A DNA stretch of 64,000 bases from Bryoerythrophyllum caledonicum (lineage: Eukaryota; Streptophyta; Bryopsida; Pottiales; Pottiaceae). The DNA lies in the NCBI GenBank assembly GCA_963971425.1, contig OZ020519.1:14152028-14216027 (forward strand), in the 5' to 3' direction. How positions within the stretch are numbered: the first letter of the stretch is position 1; each line of letters begins with the position of its first letter. This document shows positions 33,839 through 45,630 of the stretch, piece after piece. Made by a program: the position numbers and the translations under genes. The notes below the pieces were generated by a model. That model had not been told where the DNA came from and searched no databases. It saw only the letters and a list, made by a program, of their open reading frames with translations.

Positions 33839-36285
33839 TGTCGTGTAAAGAATCGGTTTAATATATAAATACAGTGTGAAATGGATTGAGAGTAGTGTTC
33901 AGAGCAAATAGAAATAAAACTAAGAAAAATAAAAGTATAGACAAAAGGGAGGGGGGGAGATCAGAGGAATGAAGGGGGAAGAGAAAGGACCGTGGTTTTA
34001 ACCACGAAACTTGGAGTCTCTGCATCTTCTCACATGCTCAGGGGGGGTAGGTGGCGCCAACTGGTAGTTTCCTACCTAGTTTCCACTAGCAGTGCCAAGC
34101 CACGTGGCCATTCGCATGCTCATACGGGTCCAAAGGGTTTCGAACCCGGACCAGTGCTATGGCGCTTGAAGCACTTTACCAGTTGGACTTCCGCGGCTTG
34201 GCGATTATCAGAGCATGCTGAAGGGATTTATATCCCTATCCATTGTTTTATATTTTTTATTTTATATTTTATTTGAGTGGGTTTGATTGAAAAAAAAAGA
34301 GATCACATCTTTGGGAAAGCTTCAAGGTGACGCCTTCTACAAAGTATTTGTGTTATAAGAAGAAGGTTCATTTAGAGCTTCATAAGTTTTATGTAGTTGT
34401 TTTGAATTTTTTTGGACATGTCGAATTGGAGAGTTTTTTCTGAGTCTCAGGATGAAGAGCTTCAACCAGAGCTTGAGCTAGATTTATCTTTATCTCAACT
34501 GCCGGTTTGTACTCTTCTGCCGCTTAGTCCTGCACCACTGCTTGAGCGTCCACAAGAAGAAGTTGGGCCTTCTCGGCCGCCAAAGCAACCTCGTGTGGAG
34601 CAGCGGTGGCACGGCAATCTTCAACAAGATGCTCGTGCCCTGGTGATTCTATTGCAGGTTGGGTGTGTTGAACCTGGTACTCGAGATGTGACGTTTGGAG
34701 GGATTTTTGAAGGCCTAAATGACAATCAATACTCTTGTTGTCTTAGGCCTGTCAAAGGGAGTCGCGGTCATCAACGTTGGCTTGAAGGTCCAATTAATCC
34801 ATTGATCAAGGTTGCTCGTGCTGACTTTGTTGCTCTTATCCTTCAACGCATCCTCAAGTTCTTGCAGATGGAGTGAAGTTCCTCTTGAAATTCTTTTCAA
34901 GCTCTTTTAGACATATATTTGATTTTATTTGTTTAGTTTTTAATGTTTCCAAACTTCACCTTGCATGTTAGAAGTTTGGTAGATGAAAGGTAGAAATAGT
35001 TTTCCATTTGGTAGACTTTTGATGCCTTATGGCTAAGATAAGGGATAGATAAGGCTGAAGTAAGCTTAAGGGAGTTAGCCAATGACTAGTTGAGGCCCAT
35101 GAGGCGTAGGTGTGGGCTGGTGTTGACTTTGGGAGGAGGCAAAGGGGTCGGGTTCCCCTCTCTCCTCCACGAGAGTGGAGTTTTTCGGTGTGCAGTTTTT
35201 GGAGAGCAAGAGCTCAGTGTGTACTACGAGTTTTACTATGAGATTTTAAGAGCTTGTACATCTTATCGTTGTGGTTTCATAATGATATAGCACGCTCTAT
35301 TTGAGATTTGTTTGTAATTTCTATGAGTGTTTGAGTTGGACAGTGTCTGCTGTAAAGAAATTTAGAAGACCGAGATTTCAAAAGCTTGTAGAAACTTGTT
35401 TATAGTGTTTTTGTTTATGAAATTTGAGCAAGTCAAGTATTATTGTGTTAGTTTTCTATGGAGCTTTGTAACTTTTTATTTAGATTGTTTGAGACAAAGT
35501 TATGGCTTTGAAAGTGAGAGGGTGTTGAGCTGCCGACTAAATTCAAGAGTGGAAGTAAGCACCAACTTCAACTGAGCATAGAAAACGTTTGGTATAGATT
35601 CTGAAGATGAATTTTATAGAGAGCTTAGGTGGTGTTATCAGCTTTTTAGGAAGCTATCACTCGGCTTTGGCAAAGCTTGTATGAAGTCAGAGTGCTCTGT
35701 GAAGCAAAGGGAGGTGCAACTGATGCTGAATTTGGGAGTACGACCTTTGACGAGCTATGGACTCTTGACAGTACCTTGTAGAGCTTTAATCTTTCTTTCC
35801 CTCTATTAAGCACTTTGATAGCTTTCCAAAAAGCTAATGCACTCTTGATTTGAAGTGTTTATGCTAATTTGGTGGTTATTTGAAGTTTGGCTATTATTTT
35901 AGAGGGAGATTCGGGATTTTGAAGGTATGTACAAAACTTATACGGTTTTGTATACGGTAGATCGTATTTATACTTTGTACATGTATGTATAAAAGTATTA
36001 TACTTGTACGTATAAATCATATATTCGTATAGTATGTTCTACTGTATTTATACATGACAAATACAAGTATTAAAGTACTCTACATGTACATATAAAAATA
36101 CTCTACGTATACGGATAGGAATACTCTACGTATACGTACAAAAGGGTATAGATACAAGTATGTATACATGATGCGTTCAAGGATTAATACTTCTTATATT
36201 ATCCTTGTCTTTCATGTCTTAAGTCAAAACTAACTGCAGCAAGAAATCCAGTATTTTCCCAAGGCAAAGACTTCTCTACCCGACA
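33839..36285 (+). repeat. 3' LTR of the Ty3 element
   Basis: 2,447 bp, nearly identical to 25146-27591. Differences I see are TGTAAAT/TATAAAT near the start, GCCTAG/ACCTAG, one extra T in a T-run near 34255, GGATTTG/GGGTTTG, a T/G change at the fourth base after the ATG of the ORF, and CTACTCGACA/CTACCCGACA at the end. Confidence 0.95.
34418..34876 (+). CDS. LTR-encoded ORF protein (3' LTR copy)
   Basis: Same 152-codon ORF as at 25724-26182. The only change noticed, T to G in the second codon (TCT/TCG, Ser), is synonymous, so the protein is identical. In this position it would be transcribed only by read-through into downstream DNA or from the 3' LTR promoter, so its integrity mainly reflects the recent copying of the LTR. 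Confidence 0.8.
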   Translation: MSNWRVFSESQDEELQPELELDLSLSQLPVCTLLPLSPAPLLERPQEEVGPSRPPKQPRVEQRWHGNLQQDARALVILLQVGCVEPGTRDVTFGGIFEGLNDNQYSCCLRPVKGSRGHQRWLEGPINPLIKVARADFVALILQRILKFLQME

Positions 36286-36289
36286 ACGT

Positions 36290-36837
36290 ATGACTCAATG
36301 TATGACTCAATGCGTGCAAGATCCCATTACTATGCGCAGTGATAAAACCAATCATGTATTAACTGATACCTCACTACATTTAGTCATACCATTTGGAAGC
36401 TATTTGAGTATTTGTGACTAGGGGTTGCCAAATAGATGCGACTCCAAAGAGTCACGTTCTCCCAACTCAATGAATGACTCAATTTAGTCACCATCTCACT
36501 ACTATGCGTAGTGATAAAACCAGTATTATGTTGACTTATACCTCACTAGAAATAGTCATTCATTCAGTCACTATTTACATATGGATGACTACGTGTAGTC
36601 ATACATACATGACTATATAGAGTCATATGGACCCAAGTCCCACTGCAGGTCCGGTTTTGAGGTCCCAAAACACTGTGGGAACGTAGTATTGGGAACAAGA
36701 AGTGTCCGATATGACCCCCAGTCAGATTGTCCGAAGCGACTAAGTCGAAATGACTAGAAACAGTGCTAGTCACATTTTGGTTTATGCCCAACTGTAGTCA
36801 TAAAACCTAGTCACATTGGGCTGGTTTTCTTGTAGTG
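36290..36837. repeat. CACTA 3' subterminal repeat region
   Basis: Dense AGTCAT / ATGACT / TGACTCAA motifs in both orientations occur up to the terminal CTTGTAGTG. The same motifs lie at 20500-20605 and 23340-23490 and at 25080-25140. This is typical of the transposase-binding ends of CACTA elements. Confidence 0.75.
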
Positions 36838-39800
36838 GCATCTTCTTAATCCTATTCTTCTTGTAGGTGTCCATCATACCTGTGTAAGTCGGGGCAGCAG
36901 TACTTTTCCCGTCTTGTACGATCTTAGCAACACACTTCTTCCTCGTGATGGCCTACAGGGCAAAACACGCTTTCGCAGAGGTTTTAGGGAGTCTAGCAAT
37001 GTGCCATTGTCCCTCATCGCAATCAGATTCTAATATTGCCTTAGGATGATGTACTCGGAAGGAAGATGGTGGACTCGTGGAAGGCATGACTCGTGCTGCA
37101 TCAAGTTCTACACCCGGGTACACGACGTCACTATTGGTCGAAAGGTCTACAAGTTTTGGATTCTTCCGCCTAGTTTGGACATAAGGGCGTGAGATACTCA
37201 TTTTGTCGGGTCGGTGAGGGTCGAATTTGCAACCAAGCAGTAATCAACCTTTCTTTTCACTGTAACAAAGACTTCCTCACCTTCAAGATGAGGATCGCGG
37301 ATGCAAAATTGGGCAGCGCCAGGCATGTTGCTTAACACTTCGTGAAGCACTTTCAAATTACCAGACCAATGCGCGGTTCTTTGGGCCGCACGAAGTCGAA
37401 GTTCTTCTCCTGGCCCGGTTCGAGCCTTCTCACCCTTCAGAAACCCATAATAGGCCACTACTTGCATGAAGACGCGAACCACATCATCGACGGTTGCCAC
37501 ATACAAGTCGTTCCCTCTCTTGCCTGATTGCTGCAACCACTTATTGTCGACGGTCTCCGCTAGATTCCATGAAGGCATCTCAGCCATTTCCGACTCTGAT
37601 AAAGCCTAGAAAACCAAGAACAAAATTACCATTAAGAAAGTGCACCCCTAGCATCAACAAAGACATGAGAAAACTGTAATATGAAGTGTAGGTAGCTTAC
37701 ATGATCCATGAAGCCCCCCCACTGACGGTAGCGGAAATGCCAAAAGACGAGCCATAAGTCTAGTCGGACAAGCCCATCATCGGTCGTTGCTCCACATGAT
37801 AACCACCATGATCGAATCGCTAGGTACTTCGTCTGAGCCTCATCCATAGTTGTGGAATTCTTATACTGTTTGCGAAGCTGCTTGTGTTGGTCTTGAAGGT
37901 CTACTCTGATGTCAACCTTGGTGTGCTTCTCAAGTGATTGGATCCAATGAAAGAGACAGGTCCTTTCTCGATTGTCCATTCGGATGGAGGCGTCACCACT
38001 TCCGTAAGTAATTAGAATAGCATTACAATTTGCCTCTGCGCTCTCGGCCATGAAGCCTTTGAAGTTCACATTTGGCATGTCATGCTTAGCCGCCACTAAA
38101 TTCAAATTGTTCCAGAATACTTGTTATGCAGCGGTATCCTCGGATTGCATGTCACAGACGGCAATAGTCATTACACGGCAAAACGTAGAATCATAAACAT
38201 GAGATGCCATTGTTGTCCATCCCTTGACGCGCTTCACATGGTCGAACATCATCCAAGAGTCTTCCAAATCACCTCCAGGTTGCATTCGGCGCACTAAATC
38301 AACGCCACTACCAGATCCAATCTCTCTCATCTTGAAGATGAAGACCTTGTCGGCGTCTGTACCTTGACCTGGAAACCGGTTCTCCTGGACGAAAGCCCAA
38401 TTGCTAGAGCCTCTAAGTTTAGTAATACTATCCATGACACCAAATCGGCGAAGGTAACAGAATGTCGTAACTTCATTGCGGAGACTAGAGGAGGACATTA
38501 GCTTGACCTTGTCCAAGACAGGGACCAGTTCTTCTAACCCAAAGGCCTTCTGAGAGACACCGTCAGGACAGAGGAGCAATTTTCCAAGGTACTCCTTACT
38601 TGCTTTCAAGACGATGGAGGAGTTTGTAGGAGAAGGAGTCCGTTCAACCTATTCTCCTATCAAGGCCCTAAATTTAGAGGTTTTGTCTCTGCAAATACCT
38701 TTCTTCACTGGATGACGACGAGGTTCCAAATGAACACAAGCACGGGACATATTATTTTGCCCAACTACGTAATACACCTTTGCCAAACAACTATCTATAC
38801 ATGTAGGTGGAAGGTGACAGATTGCACACAGTACAGTTGAACTTGACAGCGGCTCGCACCCTGGAAAAAATGGAGAGGATGAGGTACCCTCCCATAGTGT
38901 CTCACTGAAAGGAGAGGCTCGATTGGGACGATGAAGATAGTTGCAGAGAGGGTTAGTACACCTAAGGTGTCCTAAGCAAGAAGACATCCGAAATGTGAGT
39001 TGATGTTCAGACTTGATGTGAGAAGTGATGGTACGAGTTCAAGCATGACCATCGTGTTTCTTATCTATACCGTAGAGGTGGCCAGCCTTGGAAGAAGAAG
39101 GAAAGTTCCCAAGAGAAGGAAGTTCAAATACAATGTCACCGTCGAAAGTAGGTGGCATGAAGTCAACTTTTTCTATAGTGATGGAGTTGAAATCAAGTTT
39201 ACTAAGGACAGACTTTGATCCACGACGAGAACTTAAATTCTGAAGACAATCCACTATGCTATTTGACGTTGGAACAAAAGAAGATTGAGGGGGGTTAGAT
39301 CTCTGAAGGGTAGCCAAGGAAGGAGGCGATGAACGAGGAGGCAAAACTAGCGGTGTTGATTGAAATGAAGAATTGACATGAGTCAATGGGATGCACTCAC
39401 TATTAGAGTCGTCACTTAAAACATAGACGGTCTCATTACTTGGCTCTATTTTGACCTTTGAAAGCAGGGGTGTGACCCCAGTAGCAGTTGATGATAAACG
39501 AGGCGTCAAAGAAGGTGATGTTGTTCCACTGTTGCTATCGTTTCTGCCATACACTCGGTATTTACCGGCTCTAAGCAACCACATCTCGTCCACGCAGTTG
39601 ACACTACTAATCTGTGCAACTGAATGCGTAATCTCACCCGTGATTGGATCGAATACTTCTCAATCGACATGAACAGTTCTCTCAGTGCTCTTGAATCTCA
39701 ATGCTAGACGACTACGACTCACTGAAGCGAAGCCAGTGTCACCAACTAAAAAAGAAACTGGTACAGCTGATCCCTCTCCTCGAAGCAGGACACAACTACT

Positions 39801-39848
39801 GAGCTCATCGTCTACAGCTGCCATTTCCAGAGAGGTCAAAGTAGGCAA
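36838..39848 (-). pseudogene. MULE transposase, N-terminal and catalytic part
   Basis: From an ATG at 39848 one minus-strand frame runs about 2.1 kb to ~37700 without a frameshift but with four in-frame stops (39660 TGA, 39039 TGA, 38649 TAG, 38124 TAA). In order it has a Ser/Pro-rich N-terminus, a Cys/His zinc-binding region (GHLRCTNPLCNYLHR ... CAICHLPPTC ... RACVHL), and a MULE-type DDE core (HVYDSTFCRVMTIAVCDMQS, NFKGFMAESAEANCNAI, RERTCLFHW, WHFRYRQWGGF). A second exon at about 37200-37610 is joined by AG/GT sites. A further piece (AITRKKCVAKIVQDG) ends at the CACTA insertion, and the gene resumes at 20465. It is the transposase of the enclosing element and is inactive. Confidence 0.78.
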
Positions 39849-40398
39849 GTAATTAAATGTGATGACAATGACCAGAGAGGGGATTCAAGGGAGTTTGTAA
39901 GGAACATATATACTCTGAGTTTCATAGAAGGATCGAAGAAGCCATTATGTGATTCGTGGAGCCGCGTCAAATAATGGACTCTAAACTTGGCGATATGAGG
40001 CCGTCTTTCTTCAATAATGTAAGTCTAATAAAATTGATGACAGTTCCCCCCCCCGAGTCCTTGCTGAAGTTAGACTATCATGTGATTGTAAGACTGCCCA
40101 ATCTCAATCAAGCCAGCGTTAACATTATTCCAAATTGGTATGCCTAATCTTGGAGCTACAATGTCAAGGAATTCTGAAGAGATGGAATAGTAAAAAATTA
40201 ACCTACCGCCGATGTCTTAATGTAGGTGCTTGAAATAAATATTGTTCTATGTATTAAAAGAATCTCATCGAATTCAAATCAAATTAAAGGGGAGAAAGAT
40301 GTAATATACTTAACTTGTTCATCTCACTGATCTGGAACCATAAATAAATGCGGAATGAAAGAGTAGTTGAACGCTAGGGAAAATTCAAATCCCTAATC
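39849..40398. promoter_or_regulatory. Divergent intergenic region between the two MULE gene units
   Basis: About 550 bp separate the start of the minus-strand transposase from the first plus-strand reading frame. No ORF or clear core promoter motif is seen. By position it would have held both promoters. Confidence 0.3.
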
Positions 40399-40863
40399 AT
40401 GAAGAGAAGAGAGAGAAAAGTTTTGTACTTCAGTGATGCTAAGATGTTGAAGAGGAGTAGGCAAATGAGGGAGAAGAAGTCAAAGCCAAGGGATGTCGAT
40501 CGAGGCGACACCGCAAGGGTTCTGAATTTTGAAGATGAATTACAATGCAGTCCAATTATGTGTAGTCAAAGTAGTCCCGAGCTTTCGAATATTGCAGAGT
40601 ATAGAAATGCACCCTGGCGATGATGTGCAAACAAACCCCGTTAGGAGTGGTGCAACTGATTATGAACTTGGTGAGTCCTCATTGTTGCATAATGTCGTTG
40701 TCGATAGTATTTCATCATTTATTTGGTATACGCATGTCTTCGTGAGTTCAGAATCTGGGTCACTCCGATTTGTAGGTATTAAGTCATATCGAGTGTACTA
40801 CACTACTTCCTCTTCTTCCCACACTAGGCGTTTTGTAACTCAAACTACTCACCCTCCATTCTA
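40399..40863 (+). pseudogene. Possible first exon of the MULE accessory gene
   Basis: A Lys/Arg-rich frame (MKRRERKVLYFSDAKMLKRS ... VLNFEDELQ) shifts near 40600 into VRSGATDYELGESSLLHNVVV. The basic start suggests a nuclear protein. Continuity with the downstream exons is not demonstrated and no family is recognised. Confidence 0.3.
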
Positions 40864-41069
40864 GGGCGCGACCATACTTTTTGCCCCACCACTTAGCGAT
40901 GGGGAGGAACGAAACACGGGACATGGACAAGTGCAAGGGTTAGTAGGGAGAGGGAGAGTTCGGGGAGAGGGAGAGTTCGGGGGAAAAGACACTAGGGAGA
41001 GGGACAGACATGGAGAGGGACAGTAGGGAGAGGGAGGATTCGGGACATGCGCTAAGGAGTGGACGTGAG

Positions 41070-41395
41070 AACGAGGGAGCCGTGCCACGCCGCGCCACGC
41101 CGTGCCAGGGAGGGAGAGTTAGTGGATTGGGACAGTAAGTGAGGGAGAGTGGGGGGTGTTCCGGTATCGGAGGGGACAGTCACTACATTCCTGACGCGAG
41201 GGAGCCGCGCTGCGCCAGGGAGGTAGAGTAAGTGGGTCGAGACGATAAGAGAAGGTGAGTTGGGGTGTTCGGATTTTTGTAGGGGACTCTTAATATTGTC
41301 ACTACGCGAGGGAGCCGCGCCTCGCCGCGTCGCGCCAAGGAGGGAGAGTAAGTTGGTCGGGACCGTAAGGGAGAAAGAATTAAGGGTGCTTTGCG
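41070..41395. repeat. GC-rich minisatellite (three units of 110-124 bp)
   Basis: Units begin near 41070, 41194 and 41304 with CGAGGGAGCCG and a CGCC-rich run, then AGGGAGGGAGAGTAAGT-like sequence, and a GGGTGTTC end. The preceding 40890-41040 is rich in AGGGAGAGGGA. No coding potential is seen. It lies between the divergent promoter area and the accessory gene exons. Confidence 0.65.
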
Positions 41396-41964
41396 TTGCT
41401 ACAGATAGGTTGTCTTAACAGTAATGAAGATCAGGGTTTTGTGACCTTCAAAGTTCTTGAGATTCGTATCTCCTTCTGAAAGAGGCTAGGGTTTTTGGAT
41501 TTTGTACGATTTTGTTTGCGTTGTAGTCGAGGTGTGCGACGACGGCGATGTGAGTGAAGCAATCACCGACTCGAGTGGACTTAGAATGGCGGACAAGCTT
41601 CTTAATTTTCCAATTTGTTGAACCTTCATTTTGTTGTTTGTTTGAAGACTTGCGTTGTGCTATCGTTCCCGGCAGCTGCGCCTCTGCGGAGGTGATGCTA
41701 TCTGTATTGACAGTGCCACCTCCGGGGAGGTGCCGCTGTCGGCACCCCCCCCGACGGCCCTCTCCGCATGTAATTTTCTTCATTGTCTATTCGGTACTAC
41801 CTATGACTTTAAGGCTTAAATTCTGTTTCTGTTTCTGTTTGAGAGTTTTCCATCAACCCTGAGACTGGCTCCGACCTTCACGACTTCGAGAATGAAGGTA
41901 CTGTTGGACGTTTTATTTTTTTACTTAAGTTTGAGTTCACTTATTTGAATTTTGGACTATTTTT

Positions 41965-44900
41965 GAGGGATTCCAACGACTAAGACATTAGTCCTTGACA
42001 AGGAGGACATTGTTGATAGTATGAAGCCCATGTCTGCTGTCGAGCTTGGGAAGGAGATTGATGAATTGGTGTTGAATGAGTCCGTGAACACAAACGTGGT
42101 TTTGGAGAGGCTTCCGTTTAAACCAAAGGCTAAATCTAAGTTACATATCCCTCTTTGCAGAATGATTTCATTACCGGTTGTCAGGCCTTTCTTGAAGAAT
42201 GATGTTATCAAACTGGGTGCTCATTTTGTAAGCACAGGGTATATGGATGGCCACGGTGTGTTCTACGTGGCTGTGGAGAACAACAAAGGTAAGACTGTAC
42301 CTGTCTCTATGGCAATATCAGAATCCTGGAGTCCACTCTAGACTAGTGTAAACAAGCGCTTCAAAATCGACTTGTAGAATGATGAGGATTTGAAACAGTT
42401 TTCTGGAATGATGTTCCAGGTCTCGGATGGAAACCACAGATTACAGGCTTGGATGCTTGTAATCAACCGAGATCATTTTAATGACATCAACTGGCATTAT
42501 GCAGTGGAATCTATCATCCTCAATGTGGACGGTCAAGTGGCTCCTCTACTTACAGCTCTTCACCAAGTGAATTGGTATGTTTATTACTCTATATAATTAC
42601 TATCATTTATTGGTGTGATCCTAATTGTTCACTGCAACGTTGTGTGTTTCCTTATCTTGACATCAACTGATTTAATCATCATGGCAGATGAGATATTACT
42701 ATACTTTGCATTAAAACCGGATGCTTTAATTACAATTTACTGCATTTAGGACTTGAGTTCAAGTTACTTGATTGAGAAGCTTAGAGTTTGAGTCAATGAT
42801 TTGTGCTACCAGGCGAAACCATAAATCTCATGTGACAACAAATCTGGTCCACAAGTTATATCGTATTCAGGGAATTGCTGGGCAGCCGCTTGAGTATTTC
42901 GAGTTGCTCGTGGGCAAGGACGAGATCGTGGCAGCTGAGGCAAAGCAAAAGTCAAAAGACAAAACATGGTATACTTTGACATTCAAGTCACTAATCGCAA
43001 TTCATTATCAGGTAATCCGACACCACAATTCACTGTGCTTTACTTTGTATTGTGGATTCGGTTACTTAGTTTTGGTTCGAGTGTGGGTCGCTTTATCCCG
43101 AGTTTTGGTGACTTTGTATTTTGAAATTGAAACCAAATCTTTGAGTTAGTTTTGGTGAATTATTGAGTTTATATTTTTATTGAATTTCTGAATTTATATT
43201 CTGTGAGTGGTTTCGGTGACTTCATGTTGTGGATTTGGTTACTTTGTTTCGGTTAAAGTATGTTTCTTTTTGTTCAGATTTTTGGTGACTTTGTATTTTG
43301 AAATTGAAACCAAAACTTTGAAACTTTCAATAAAAATATAATCTCAATAATTTATATTGTGTGAGTGGTTTCGGTTAGAAAGAAAGACAATAGCATTGGT
43401 GCATAAAGTTTCAAAGTTTCGGCATTATTGAATTTAGTTCATGTTAGTGGTTTCTGTGACTTTGTACTGTGAATTCGGTTGCTTAGATGGATGGAAAAGG
43501 ATTGTGGGGACTAGTGTGATATAATGTAATAAGCATGAGGGGTTGAAAAAAATTTGTTGTCCTTGCTTGAGTCAATCACAAAGTTTCCTTAAGTTTTGAT
43601 CAAATACTCTTTCTTTTACTATTTTTCATGGGTTCTTATTAGTGCACATCATAAAGTTCAGCTACTTCACTACCTAGAATGACCAATACAATCATTGTAG
43701 CAATATGCTCATTCAACCATCTGAGTACAACTTTGCTGAGTTCGGTGGATTAGTTTTGGTGCTTCTAGGAATTGTGTTCTGAATGCTCTTGGATGCATCA
43801 ATGTTGTTGTCCTGCTTTCTATTCGTTTATGTCACCTGAATTTTGCTGACTTTGTTTTGTGACATATGTCAGCTTCGGTGATAATCGGTTTCAATTTTTG
43901 CCTCTGCAGCAAGAGCTTGGTGATGCAGTTGCTCACACGAATAGGAAATTCAAAGAGAAGTTTTCTGACTAGTCATCTTGGACTTCAGCAAAGATTCATG
44001 AGTTCGTTTCTGAACGTGTTGAGAAAGTGAAGGTGCAGCTTAGCTCGGAGCTCAAGAAGCAACTGCCGATTGCGGACCGAAAACATACTCCTGAGTTCTT
44101 ATCACAAGTTCGAATTCACTATGAACACCGCGAAGATGATCATGAGATGTCTCAAGAGAGACTGTATTACCTTGCAACCTCTGCAATGGTTCCCAGCATG
44201 AAGTTAAAATGGTTGGAGCAGTGGAACAAGCCACCTTCTCTACGTGAGCAAGTTCGATTTCCAAGGTCAAAGTTTCCTGACCATGACTTCCGTGACTGGC
44301 TTCACAAGGCAACGTGGTGGTCTCAGGTACTAACTTTTGTGTAACTCATTCTGATTATATTTTGTGCCTTACTTCTAAGTGGTATTGTTAATTTTCATAA
44401 TATGCTATATTTCTAATTGATTGACTTCAATACTGTTGTTTAATTCGTGTTTTTAGCTTTCTAGAGAGACCAAAACACTCTTTGACGGGATTTTATCGGG
44501 CATGGAGGTTTCTATTGACTACTCCTCTGAGAATGGTATGCCCATTTCAACGATATCTGAATACATTGAACAGATGCGCATGCAGCTCTAGGATATTGCC
44601 TTTCAAAATGAATTCAAGGGGAAAGGAGTTCACAAGAATAATCCGCCGAAGAAACAAGTGGGATTGAAGCATGCCATCAACCGCACCCTCTACAGGTACT
44701 TCATGTACATTCTTTTCCCGAGAAAGGCAATCACTAGGACTCTACCATCCTTCTCCAACTACTTGGAGAAGACTAGTGATATGTTTATGTTCACTGAGTA
44801 TATGACAAAGATGTGAGGTCGGGAGCATTGGGAGCGTTGCGGTTGGTATATGGATTGCCCGATGAAGAGGCCACCTTCATTTGATATCGAACTCAGGAAA

Positions 44901-45400
44901 AGTGTCCAGCCATATCTTCTAGGTACATAAATTTTAGTTCCTACAGTCTCTACAGAGGTTGGTGCCAAGAAGACTCGTGTCTCAAAGAGGAAGGCTGCTG
45001 CTGATACCGAGACCGTTGCTAAAGCACAAACAGAGTCCGAGGCCGCTGCAAAGATCAAGGTTGAGTCGATGGTTGCTACATCGGTTGTAGCGAAAGCACT
45101 TGCAGCCGCCAACGCCGAACTAGCCTTCCAACAGGCTCAGCTGATTCTTTCCGCATGAGCTGCCCCCGTTGATGACGTTTAAATGTTAGATTTGGAGTCC
45201 TTGGTGGGCCCAATTCGTTTCAATAGGAGGCCAAAACGATCTCCAGCCAAAGCTTCGAGCGCCTCGAGTCCCCTCTCACAATATTCTAGTATGCTTATCA
45301 AGAAGGTTAATGCTGGTAGAACCTCCCCACCTCTCCCTGCGACTGTCTTCGTGGACAATTCATCGATCTCTATGATCATGGAGTCCTTTTCCGCACATTG
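41965..45400 (+). pseudogene. MULE accessory gene, unknown N-terminal module
   Basis: Exon-like blocks with GT/AG borders are about 41965-42573, 42772-43011, 43910-44325 and 44459-45180, continuing to 45400. Characteristic text: LPFKPKAKSKLHIPLCRMIS, LGAHFVSTGYMDGHGVFYVA, VSDGNHRLQAWMLVINRDHF, AMVPSMKLKWLEQWNKPPSL and HDFRDWLHKATWWSQ. The phrase SDGNHRLQAW is reminiscent of ParB-like DGxHR nuclease motifs, a weak resemblance. Frame is retained across in-frame stops at 42339, 42375, 43970, 44589, 44814 and 45156. An Ala/Lys-rich coiled-coil-like stretch (KAAADTETVAKAQTESEAAA) lies near 45000. It probably joins the methyltransferase-like part downstream into one protein. Decayed. Confidence 0.5.
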
Positions 45401-45630
45401 ACATTCTCCTCTATTTCAAATCAATTCGTTTGTCCTCCAAGTACTTTAGATATTACACTATTACTTCAATTCAGAAGGCTTGCTCTTCATTTCTATTATT
45501 TTTTCATTCTCTTTAGCTCACATAGAATAAGTTTGCAACTCACAATTATCACAATAAATTATCATTCAAACTGTATCCAAACACCCATTGCCTTTGTTCT
45601 CATACAGTGCTGTTGACTTCTGCTTTTATA

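Larger units (their letters stand above)
25146..36285 (+). mobile_element. Complete, young Ty3/gypsy retrotransposon with ORF-bearing LTRs
   Basis: The element is 11,140 bp and bounded by the 4-bp duplication ACGT (25142-25145, 36286-36289). Its LTRs are 2,446 and 2,447 bp with TGTCG/CGACA ends. By eye they differ at about five substitutions and one indel, so insertion is recent. Domain order is gag, protease, reverse transcriptase, RNase H, integrase, with RT before integrase, hence Ty3. There is no chromodomain; the C-terminus has a GPYVVV-type GPY/F module. Pol has one in-frame TGA (31184-31186). Its LTR ORF, shared with the solo LTR nearby, is unusual. It sits in the CACTA element. Confidence 0.95.
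20466..36837. mobile_element. Non-autonomous CACTA (EnSpm) element, nested
   Basis: It begins CACTACAAGAAAATCAGCCC (20466) and ends with the inverse (GGGCTGGTTTTCTTGTAGTG, to 36837). It is flanked by the 3-bp duplication GCA (20463-20465 and 36838-36840), the exact hallmarks of plant CACTA elements. Subterminal regions are dense in AGTCAT/ATGACT motifs of both orientations, as expected for transposase-binding repeats. After removing the solo LTR and the Ty3 element only about 2.6 kb remain, with no transposase, so it depended on a helper. It interrupts the MULE transposase gene between the KKNRIKK and QFFFSDD codons. Confidence 0.92.

Noticed and set aside
20466-36837. Autonomous CACTA element
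   Set aside because: After subtracting the nested LTR elements only ~2.6 kb remains and no TNP-type transposase frame is visible.
38124-39848. In-frame stops explained by U-to-C RNA editing
   Set aside because: Stop-removing editing is known in bryophyte and fern organelles, but this is a nuclear transposon with GT/AG introns. C-to-T decay of methylated DNA explains the same pattern.
41448-41862. Overlapping ORFs near a GC-rich CACCTCC/GGAGGTG palindrome
   Set aside because: Both strands are open by composition only; no conserved motif or splice context.
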